A stretch of DNA of 64,000 nt from Vibrio gallicus (lineage in GTDB: Bacteria > Pseudomonadota > Gammaproteobacteria > Enterobacterales > Vibrionaceae): contig NZ_AP024871.1 of NCBI RefSeq assembly GCF_024346875.1, forward strand, positions 1,364,001-1,428,000, in the 5' to 3' direction. The translations under genes and the position numbers were made by a program. The notes under the pieces were generated by a model. That model saw only the letters and a program-made list of their open reading frames with translations, made no database searches and was not told the origin of the DNA. Of the stretch, positions 57,224-64,000 are shown piece after piece; position 1 is the stretch's first letter, and every line of letters starts with the position of its first letter.

Positions 57224-58162
57224 TTAGCTACAAGTGTAAGAGACGTTATTGGCGTTATCGATAGTACGGATCACTTCCCAATGCTCTTGATAAGTAATCG
57301 GTACAAACTGCGCTTCGCCATTGCGTCCAAACTCTTGCTGTAACTTTGTGCCTTCCCAGTTGAAGCTAAAAAATGCTTGTTTGATCTTATCTTGTAATTC
57401 TGGATGCAGGTTATGTGCTACACCATATGATGTAGTTGGGAAGGTTTGAGACTTATAGATAGTTTTTATCTGATCTTGTTTAATCACATCACGTGAATAC
57501 ATGCGATTTAATACTGAGTTGGCAATAGCTGCCGCGTCATAATCTTTATGCGCAACACCCAAGATTGAGTTGTCGTGAGCACCAGAGAAAGCGGGTTTGA
57601 AGTCTTGATTTGGTGCTAGGTTATATTCTGCGGCTAGAATAGCAGAAGGCGCCTTAAAGCCAGAGTTAGACGTTTGAGAGGTGAATGCTAAGCTTTTGCC
57701 CTTAAGATCCTCTACCTTTTCAATGCCTGAACCAGGATAAGTAATGATCTCCATCTCATAGCCAAATGAGCCATCTTCAGCTGCCATCATAGTAAATGGC
57801 TTAAAGCCGGCACAGTTAACCGCTAACGGGGTTGAACCGGTATTAAATCCAGCTACATGTAATCGACCAGAGCGCATAGCTTCTATTTGAGCTGCGTTAT
57901 TCTGTACTGGGAAAAAGCGAACTTTTTTACCTGTCGATTGCTCCATGTGCGCTAGAAACTCACTCCACACATCCGCATAAACGGCTGGGTCTTCTACTGG
58001 AGTGTAAGCAAAAATAAGAGTACCAGGGTTTGACCACTCGGCTTCATTTTGCGGTAAATCTGCCACCAAATTGCCAGAGCGGTCTTGATAACGTGCATCC
58101 ATCGCTGACGCCGCAGCAGAGAACATTAAAGCAGCCGCAACTGCAGTTTTGATAAGCTTCAT
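57224..58162 (-). CDS. phnD: Phosphonate/phosphite-type ABC transporter binding protein PhnD
   Basis: A periplasmic binding protein of 312 residues with signal peptide ([14 protein letters not shown], cleaved before MDARY). The PhnD-family pattern is clear: [41 protein letters not shown] and the ligand loop [14 protein letters not shown]. Two Cys (VNCAGF and the terminal YTCS) may pair. The start is the ATG at 58160-58162 with AAAGG upstream. Substrate (phosphonate, phosphite or another small anion) cannot be decided; no C-P lyase or phosphonatase gene is present. Confidence 0.9.
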   Translation of the reverse strand: MKLIKTAVAAALMFSAAASAMDARYQDRSGNLVADLPQNEAEWSNPGTLIFAYTPVEDPAVYADVWSEFLAHMEQSTGKKVRFFPVQNNAAQIEAMRSGRLHVAGFNTGSTPLAVNCAGFKPFTMMAAEDGSFGYEMEIITYPGSGIEKVEDLKGKSLAFTSQTSNSGFKAPSAILAAEYNLAPNQDFKPAFSGAHDNSILGVAHKDYDAAAIANSVLNRMYSRDVIKQDQIKTIYKSQTFPTTSYGVAHNLHPELQDKIKQAFFSFNWEGTKLQQEFGRNGEAQFVPITYQEHWEVIRTIDNANNVSYTCS

Positions 58163-58231
58163 TTGTATACCTTTCAATAAGTTAAGTTCGAGACGCAGGA
58201 TAAGGAACTTTTATTTCAAAAAGGTTGAAGC

Positions 58232-58244
58232 TTTGTGACACAAA
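58232..58244. promoter_or_regulatory. Small palindrome upstream of phnD
   Basis: TTTGTG-A-CACAAA, 13 bp, 70 bp before phnD. It might be a regulator site. Not matched to a known box. Confidence 0.25.
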
Positions 58245-58341
58245 TATGTACCTCACACCAAGGATGAGGCATATCTCATATTTGTAAGTTATTAATTTTA
58301 TTGAAACATTTACAATAATCTAGCAGTAGCAATTCATGTAA

Positions 58342-59340
58342 TTAGTAGATTAAACGTACAATTAACGCCCCCGTGGCGCGCATCGGTTCGACGTTTAAGC
58401 TAAGCACTACCCCATCACGAGGCGCATAATAGCGACGTACTTCCGCACCAAAAATATCCTGCCCAATAGAAAGCAGGTCGCCTTCTTTCACCGATTGCAA
58501 AAGCGAGACTTGAGGCTGATAAAACCCACCTGTTAGCGCGCGGATAGAGACCACATCCTTACCCTCATATATGTTTGTGTTTATAGATGCACCATGCGAC
58601 TCCATAACGCCATAGTCGGTCAACACATTTAACACTCCACTAACGGCGCGCTCAACCAATGGGTAGTCACTGTAGCGTCCCATACCAATCTCCAATGTGG
58701 TCGATGGAATACCATTTCGATTCCACACTGTCTCTAAAATTCCCGGGTCACCAGGGTCATTCAAGATAACATCAGGCCCAATAAGCCTCGCCATTTTGAT
58801 GCAATCTGGAAGACGATAATCAGCAAACGCATACAGTGGATAAGTCGTGCCCGTTGTTTGAGTATGGAGATCTATCGCCAGATCGGCATTCGGTTTTAGT
58901 AGATGCTCCCACACATGGTAGACATAGCGTTGCGCTTCATTACCCTGCTCGTCTCCGGGGAAAAAACGATTTAAGTTGGCAGTTGAATGGTCCGGATCAT
59001 TTGATATGTAATCACGATTGTGGTTTAAGGTGCCCGATAAATTGACGGTCGGCACGATCACCACGCTACCCGATATCTTGAGGTCACTTAGGGCGTTTGC
59101 GATTTGATGTGATGCAAGCATGCCATTGTATTCATCGCCGTGAACTCCTGCGGTAATCACGAACCGCTTACCTGCTTTGTGGCCTTTAAATACAATAACA
59201 GGTAAATGATGCCACTGACCCAATGCATTGGTGCTAACTCGAAACCAGAAGGTATGCTTGCCTGATTTCAGGTCATCAACATTGAGCTGAGATATCACCG
59301 GGTATCCATCAATGATGTCTTTTAGTATTTCTGTATTCAT
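58342..59340 (-). CDS. Succinylglutamate desuccinylase/aspartoacylase family zinc hydrolase
   Basis: A 332-residue enzyme of the AstE/AspA family (M14-like). Zinc ligands are H67 and E70 in GVHGDEYNG and H159 in AIDLHTQTTG; E217 in TTLEIGMGR is the expected catalytic base. The C-terminal beta domain (QDIFGAEVRRYYAPRDGVVLSL) is usual. Such enzymes remove acyl groups from amino acids, but the substrate is unknown. It is on the same strand, 179 bp before phnD, and may act on what the transporter imports. Confidence 0.87.
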   Translation of the reverse strand: MNTEILKDIIDGYPVISQLNVDDLKSGKHTFWFRVSTNALGQWHHLPVIVFKGHKAGKRFVITAGVHGDEYNGMLASHQIANALSDLKISGSVVIVPTVNLSGTLNHNRDYISNDPDHSTANLNRFFPGDEQGNEAQRYVYHVWEHLLKPNADLAIDLHTQTTGTTYPLYAFADYRLPDCIKMARLIGPDVILNDPGDPGILETVWNRNGIPSTTLEIGMGRYSDYPLVERAVSGVLNVLTDYGVMESHGASINTNIYEGKDVVSIRALTGGFYQPQVSLLQSVKEGDLLSIGQDIFGAEVRRYYAPRDGVVLSLNVEPMRATGALIVRLIY

Positions 59341-59681
59341 GCTTTATGGTTCCAACCAAAATTGTTGCGTCTGACTTGTACCACGCAGACATTGCCGCAT
59401 CATGTAATTGGCTTTGAAAGCGCTGTAATTGCGATTAATAAACAGTGGACATATATGATGGTTCAAAATAACAGTCGACGCAAAATACTTGTCATAATAA
59501 TTAGAAAGCAACTTTTAGCTATTAATTTTAGTAGGGAAATTTCCACTTTACACTGAGCTATGCATTTGATTGCTCATATTTTATAAACAATTACATACCA
59601 TTTTTAGGCTTTGAACAATATCAGCTAAACATGTAGCTTGCCGAAGCTATAAAAATAATATATGTAATACGGGGTAATCAC
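59341..59681. other. Intergenic region upstream of ptsG
   Basis: 341 bp between divergent genes, with no gene seen. A small palindrome TAGCTT-GCCG-AAGCTA lies at 59634-59649 in the ptsG leader. Promoters for both flanking genes should be here. Confidence 0.5.
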
Positions 59682-61091
59682 ATGTTTAGTAAGTTCTTCG
59701 CTAGCCTTTCTAAGGTTGGCAAGGCATTAATGCTGCCAATAGCATCTATGCCAGCTGCGGGTATTTTATTGGGTATTGGTTCAGCCAATTTCGCTATTAT
59801 ACCTCCAGTAGTATCACAATTGATGGCAGAAGCAGGTGGGGCTGTTTTTGGTAATCTTCCACTCATCTTTGCACTTGGCGTTGCCATTTCATTTACTGAA
59901 AATGATGGTGTAGGTGCTGTTGCCGCAGGTATCGGTTATTACGTTCTGGTTGCGACGCTGAAAGTTATGGCGGGCGTATTGGGCGTTGACCATATCGATA
60001 TGGGCGTACTTGGCGGTATCATTTCTGGTGCGGTTGGTGCGTATATGTTCAACCGCTTCTATACCATTAAGATGCCAGCATATCTTGGCTTCTTTGCTGG
60101 TAAGCGATTTGTTCCTATCGTGACGTCTTTTGCAATGCTTTTCCTTGGTATTGCGTTAGCGTTCATCTGGCAACCAATCGGTGGCGCTATCGACGCATTT
60201 GGTCACTGGGCAACAGAGCAAAATCCGGTCATTGCGTTCTGGGCATATGGCACCGCTGAGCGTGCGTTAATTCCATTCGGCCTACACCATGTAATTAACG
60301 TTATCATGCAGCTGCAAGCGGGTGATTTCACTAACGCTGCGGGTCAAGTATTCCACGGCGAGATCCCTCGTTTCTTTGCAGGTGACCCAAACTCTGGAAA
60401 CCTAGCAGGTGGCTATCTATTTAAGATGTTTGGTCTACCAGCCGCTGCCATTGCTATTGGTCGTGCTTCTAAGCCAGAAAACCGCGTTAAGGTAATGGGT
60501 ATCATGGCTTCTGCTGCGCTAACCTCATTCCTAACCGGTATCACTGAACCAGTAGAGTTTGCATTCTTGTTTATCTCTCCTGCGTTATATGCGTTACATG
60601 CAATCATTGCAGGTCTTGCATATCCGCTATGTATCATCCTAGGTGTGAAACATGGCTACAGCTTCAGTGCTGGTCTGATTGACTATGTTACCTTCTACGG
60701 TATTTCTACCAAAGGATGGATGATCATTCCTTTAGGTTTGGTATATGCTGCCCTTTACTACGTGATTTTCTCAGTAGTAATCCGCAAATTCGACCTAAAA
60801 ACGCCAGGCCGTGAAGACACTACAGAAGAGCAAGCACCTGAGCTTACGGGTGATGAATTCACCAAAGAATTGGTTGCCGCATTTGGTGGTAAAACGAACA
60901 TCAAATCTACTGATGCCTGTATCACGCGTCTACGTATTCAGATTGAAGACCAAGACAAAGTTGACGAAGCTAAGCTAAAAGCACTTGGTGCTGCGGGCGT
61001 TGTACGAGTCGGTACTGGCGTTCAAGCTATCTTCGGTGGCAATAGTGATGTATATAAGACTCAAATGCTCGATTATATGAAAAATAATTAA
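59682..61091 (+). CDS. ptsG: PTS glucose-specific EIICB component
   Basis: A 469-residue transporter that imports and phosphorylates glucose. It has an N-terminal membrane EIIC domain ([25 protein letters not shown], the PFGLHHV loop, and the conserved GITEP at [14 protein letters not shown]), then a linker ([11 protein letters not shown]) and a C-terminal EIIB domain with the phosphorylated Cys in [10 protein letters not shown] (about residue 413). It resembles E. coli PtsG (477) throughout. It has an EIIB but no EIIA domain; Crr elsewhere should supply it. A strong terminator follows. Confidence 0.95.
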   Translation: MFSKFFASLSKVGKALMLPIASMPAAGILLGIGSANFAIIPPVVSQLMAEAGGAVFGNLPLIFALGVAISFTENDGVGAVAAGIGYYVLVATLKVMAGVLGVDHIDMGVLGGIISGAVGAYMFNRFYTIKMPAYLGFFAGKRFVPIVTSFAMLFLGIALAFIWQPIGGAIDAFGHWATEQNPVIAFWAYGTAERALIPFGLHHVINVIMQLQAGDFTNAAGQVFHGEIPRFFAGDPNSGNLAGGYLFKMFGLPAAAIAIGRASKPENRVKVMGIMASAALTSFLTGITEPVEFAFLFISPALYALHAIIAGLAYPLCIILGVKHGYSFSAGLIDYVTFYGISTKGWMIIPLGLVYAALYYVIFSVVIRKFDLKTPGREDTTEEQAPELTGDEFTKELVAAFGGKTNIKSTDACITRLRIQIEDQDKVDEAKLKALGAAGVVRVGTGVQAIFGGNSDVYKTQMLDYMKNN

Positions 61092-61113
61092 TGCATTGAG
61101 TTATTAATCCCTA

Positions 61114-61139
61114 AGGAGCCTAATCGGCTCCTTTTTTTG
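61114..61139 (+). terminator. Terminator after ptsG
   Basis: Stem AAGGAGCC / GGCTCCTT with loop TAATC, then a T-run. Confidence 0.92.
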
Positions 61140-61323
61140 TTTCTAAGGTACCCATTGTTCCCAATTTAATTGCGGTTTCACATATCTTCCCACCCTACTT
61201 TGCCTCTACAGGCAGTCATTGCGCACAATCATTCCTTTTCTTTAAAAAACATGCTGTTAAGCAACCAAAAGCTTAGTATCATGATGCATAACAACTCTAC
61301 GCAAGGATGCATACAGTAGTTTG

Positions 61324-62646
61324 ATGAAAAATTCACTTTATCGCCACACCAAGCGGGCGTGCATTGCCTTGGTATTAGCCTCCGGGGTGTGCCACGCAGC
61401 CACACCTGTCAGTATCAAATACACCATTAATCGTGCTGAAAACACCCAACACAAGAGTAACACTGTCGTGCTACCCTACTTCTTCTCATCTGAAACCATG
61501 GGCTTTAACCTAGGGATTGGTGGCGTGGTGCAAGGCGTAGGACAAGAGCAGTTGGCTATGGGAGCCACAGCATGGGGCGGAGCTGAAAGCTACGGTACGT
61601 CTGCCGGGATCTGGAACTATCGACCAAGCTTTTCAAAGCGAACCTTCCTCTCCATTGCTGGGATGTATGCGTACTTCCCGCAACAGCGCGCCTATGCGGG
61701 CGGAAAGCTAACTCCAACGCCCAACGATCAGCCGTTACCAGGCAGTTCTGATTCATCCCAAGAGCAATATATTGAAGGGGATGGATTCAACAACTGGCTC
61801 GACTTAAAGATGGAATATGTACTTGCTATCGGCTCTCGCCGTAATAACGCCATTATCAATTACAACCTGCGCGGCGGATTGCTAACCGAACCTGCGCCAC
61901 AAACCTATTGGAACCCCCTTGAAAACGGCACCACTATACTTATCTTGCGCCAATTCAATCGCTATCAATCCTACGAATCGCTAACGGGCGAAAATAGCGG
62001 TGATATCAATGCCTTTGAATTAGGTATTCAATACGACAACACGGATTTTGCCCCTAACCCTTCAATGGGAAGCCGCCAATACCTAAGTTATACATATGAA
62101 GGAAAGTGGCTAACCCCCGAAGACAATTGGGACGTATGGCAACTGGATATGAGTAAATATACCAATATTGGTGCCAGTGACTGGGCATCACAGCGTATCT
62201 TTGCCTTCAATCTATGGAGTGCCTACTCCCCCTCATGGAATGTAAAGCAGCTGGCTGATAACCAGCGCATAGTCGAAGACGCCGCCCCATACAACGAGGG
62301 GGCAACCCTTGGCGGATATAAGCGGATGCGCGGGTATGATTCCAACCGCTTTCACGACAAAGCAAGCCTTTACGCCAGCGCGGAATATCGCTACACCTTG
62401 AAACACAACCCTATTCAAGACATCGATTGGTTACGGTTTTTAAACTTGGATTGGTTTCAGCTGGTTGGATTTGTAGAAGCTGGGCAAGTCGCCAGTAGCT
62501 ATGACCTAAAACAGCTTACCTCTGATATGAAAATCGATGGCGGGGTATCATTACGCGCTCTCACCGCAGGTTTAGTGGTACGCGCCGATTATGCCGTATC
62601 AGAAGAAGGTAGCCATATGTGGTTTATGATCAATCAGCCTTTCTGA
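61324..62646 (+). CDS. Omp85/BamA-like outer-membrane barrel protein without POTRA domains
   Basis: A 440-residue protein. The signal peptide (ACIALVLASGVCHA) is followed by a beta-barrel-like region with the Omp85 loop-6 motif LGGYKRMRGYDSNRFHDKASLYASAEYRY-like (MRGY in place of VRGF) and a terminal aromatic QPF. The length leaves no space for POTRA domains. It is distinct from the other barrel at 23.5-24.7 kb. It is convergent with, and overlaps by 13 bp, the membrane gene downstream. Function is unknown. Confidence 0.8.
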   Translation: MKNSLYRHTKRACIALVLASGVCHAATPVSIKYTINRAENTQHKSNTVVLPYFFSSETMGFNLGIGGVVQGVGQEQLAMGATAWGGAESYGTSAGIWNYRPSFSKRTFLSIAGMYAYFPQQRAYAGGKLTPTPNDQPLPGSSDSSQEQYIEGDGFNNWLDLKMEYVLAIGSRRNNAIINYNLRGGLLTEPAPQTYWNPLENGTTILILRQFNRYQSYESLTGENSGDINAFELGIQYDNTDFAPNPSMGSRQYLSYTYEGKWLTPEDNWDVWQLDMSKYTNIGASDWASQRIFAFNLWSAYSPSWNVKQLADNQRIVEDAAPYNEGATLGGYKRMRGYDSNRFHDKASLYASAEYRYTLKHNPIQDIDWLRFLNLDWFQLVGFVEAGQVASSYDLKQLTSDMKIDGGVSLRALTAGLVVRADYAVSEEGSHMWFMINQPF

Positions 62647-63053
62647 TTTTTCCAAATAAGCAGAAAAACGGGCAATAAAAAGAGACTGGTGGTTATCATA
62701 TCGAGATAGGTGTGATAACCCAAATACTTCATGAGCTGCATATAGCTCACCAACAGCAACGCGCAATACACTCCCAACTTTTTATTAAGGGTATAAATTT
62801 GCACCACCAGCACTAATGCAACTGCAGTATGGGTACTGTAATCCGCATTAAACGATGGCCAAATCCCCAAGCCGAGATCAACAAACCGGACGATATACAG
62901 ATATAGGGTTGAAAGCAACAGCGCGCTCGCACAGCGCCATAGGCGAACACCACGACCCTGCGAATATTTACGTAACAGGAATACGGCCACTATCAAAAAT
63001 AGCGGAGTATAAAGATCAGCGATAAATGCCCAAGTTGAGTATTGTAAGGTCAA
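62634..63053 (-). CDS. Small integral membrane protein, unknown family
   Basis: A 139-residue protein with about four membrane segments and a central STHTAVALVLVVQIYTL stretch that resembles the SxxH of PAP2-type enzymes only weakly. The only usable start is a TTG (63051-63053) immediately after the upstream TGA, which implies translational coupling. Its 3' end overlaps the convergent Omp85-like gene by 13 bp. Confidence 0.6.
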   Translation of the reverse strand: MTLQYSTWAFIADLYTPLFLIVAVFLLRKYSQGRGVRLWRCASALLLSTLYLYIVRFVDLGLGIWPSFNADYSTHTAVALVLVVQIYTLNKKLGVYCALLLVSYMQLMKYLGYHTYLDMITTSLFLLPVFLLIWKNQKG

Positions 63054-64000
63054 TCAAACCACTTCTAATTTGATGATTTTGCTTCTATCAAAAGTGACAC
63101 GATAACGCTTGGTACGCTCCTTCACACCGCTAGGCTCAGTTTTCTTTTCATGTATTTTCAATTCAATACGTCCACGGCGTGAGATACTAACCTTGCGAGG
63201 TTTATTGGTTGATGAATAAACATACATGTCACGATTCTCACTTGGAAAACAGCGCATTAAAGGGGTTAGATCTATTGCAGTATTGGTTTTTATCTTTTTA
63301 AAACCATTATATTCAAAGTTCTTTAGGCTGATAATTTCCCGGAAAAATAGCGATACACTTTCTCGATTGGCAATCGCATGCTTGGAGTTAGGCTGAGAAT
63401 TAAACCAGGTTTCTCCACTGCCAATAATGGTTTTTTTATCCGGCATACTAAATTGCGATAACACACGGGGCTTCTTACGAATTATCTTTTCAAACACCCA
63501 GGACTTAATGCTCTCTTTAAACACATCTCGTACAACATATAGGGCGGCGAAAGCCAATACAAACTGCATATCGGTATCGAGCCCCATTAATCGGAATTGA
63601 AAAAGAACCACAGTAAAGCCCAACATAATCAACCCAGTGGCGATGGCTAACGCAAGATAGCGCTCCTTCTCTCCTACTCGAGTACTATTACTGGTTACCT
63701 TTAGAGGTAGCTCAAGCAGCTTCTTCTGCAGATCAGTTTGGTTAAATATTCGAGTTAGTTTTTCTTCATCATCTGAGGCAATGCTCTTAACTGAATAGGT
63801 TGTCTCATACATTTGAGAAATGCGATATTCATCCTCAGCCATAGAGAGCTGCGCCAGATAATCACGGGCTTGTTGTGAGCCCTTTATTGGCTGAAGGTGC
63901 GCCGTTTGACGCAATAGATACTGCTCAAACTCATAAGATAAAATTGCATCTACCTTACGAAAACGCTCAAACTTCTGCTCATCTTCTAACGAAAATCGTC
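63054..64000 (-). CDS. Membrane protein of unknown family, cut by window edge
   Basis: About 315 residues visible, reading in from the right edge; the frame stays open to base 64000 without a start. Visible parts are a charged N-terminal stretch (RFSLEDEQKFERFRKVDA), two membrane segments (LALAIATGLIMLGFTVVL and MQFVLAFAALYVV), and a cytoplasmic basic C-terminal half rich in K/R (FKKIKTNTAI, KVSISRRGRIELKIHEKK). I recognise no family. It is coupled to the 139-residue membrane gene. Confidence 0.65.
   Translation of the reverse strand, partial: RFSLEDEQKFERFRKVDAILSYEFEQYLLRQTAHLQPIKGSQQARDYLAQLSMAEDEYRISQMYETTYSVKSIASDDEEKLTRIFNQTDLQKKLLELPLKVTSNSTRVGEKERYLALAIATGLIMLGFTVVLFQFRLMGLDTDMQFVLAFAALYVVRDVFKESIKSWVFEKIIRKKPRVLSQFSMPDKKTIIGSGETWFNSQPNSKHAIANRESVSLFFREIISLKNFEYNGFKKIKTNTAIDLTPLMRCFPSENRDMYVYSSTNKPRKVSISRRGRIELKIHEKKTEPSGVKERTKRYRVTFDRSKIIKLEVV

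Overview
The window looks like a chromosomal segment of a Vibrio or close relative in the Vibrionaceae. The base composition is moderately AT-rich. The proteins closely resemble gammaproteobacterial, especially Vibrio, families (TrxB-CydD-CydC, SanA, SerC, SstT, PepT, PtsG, a VF530-type DNA-binding protein, an ArfB-type rescue factor). Most genes are ordinary housekeeping or transport genes, with accessory islands between them. No tRNA, rRNA, transposase, integrase or CRISPR array was recognised.

Layout. 1-3.6 kb: a glutathione/peptide ABC transporter operon (gsiA-gsiB-gsiC) on the minus strand, cut by the left edge. 3.8-7.4 kb: a DUF1289 protein, a META-domain lipoprotein, malic enzyme (maeA) and sanA, whose last codons run into an 8-bp tandem array. 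7.4-8.1 kb: three copies of a composite repeat (8-bp minisatellite plus two GC-rich hairpins). 8.4-13.5 kb: trxB, cydD, cydC and a DUF302 protein. 13.6-18.2 kb: an oxidoreductase with a divergent LysR regulator, serC and a DUF945 protein. 18.4-21.5 kb: an unusual sensor kinase with a response regulator and a small outer-membrane barrel. 21.9-22.7 kb: four copies of a second subfamily of the composite repeat. 22.7-25.6 kb: an orphan membrane protein, an Omp85-like barrel and a lipoprotein. 25.8-32.3 kb: ygiQ, an MMPL exporter and an OppA-like binding protein. 32.4-37.3 kb: a TetR regulator divergent from a two-gene RND efflux operon, with a 27-bp palindrome between them. 37.5-45.8 kb: sstT, a POT peptide transporter, a GtrA protein, an ACC-deaminase-like PLP enzyme, pepT, small proteins, arfB and a VF530 protein.

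45.9-50.9 kb holds two tandem polysaccharide lyase family 6 (alginate lyase/chondroitinase B) genes. The upstream copy is a full-length lipoprotein with a good CRP-like box about 200 bp upstream. The downstream copy has lost its promoter, signal peptide and roughly 150 N-terminal residues. 51.3-54.7 kb holds a hemolysin-III-type protein, an unannotated 52-codon gene and a tadG-tadE-tadF cassette without the rest of a Tad pilus locus. 54.8-59.3 kb is a PhnCDEE-type ABC transporter plus an aspartoacylase-like zinc hydrolase. The end carries ptsG, a second Omp85-like barrel and two membrane-protein genes, the last cut by the right edge.

The most interesting items are the following. The composite repeats are clustered twice, and an orphan 8-bp array sits at 52.45 kb; copy-number change in the first array should switch the SanA C-terminus. 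The kinase and regulator share a receiver-plus-tail module. The lyase pair consists of one intact and one decapitated copy. The PhnCDEE transporter has a hydrolase neighbour. Two Omp85-type barrels lack room for POTRA domains.
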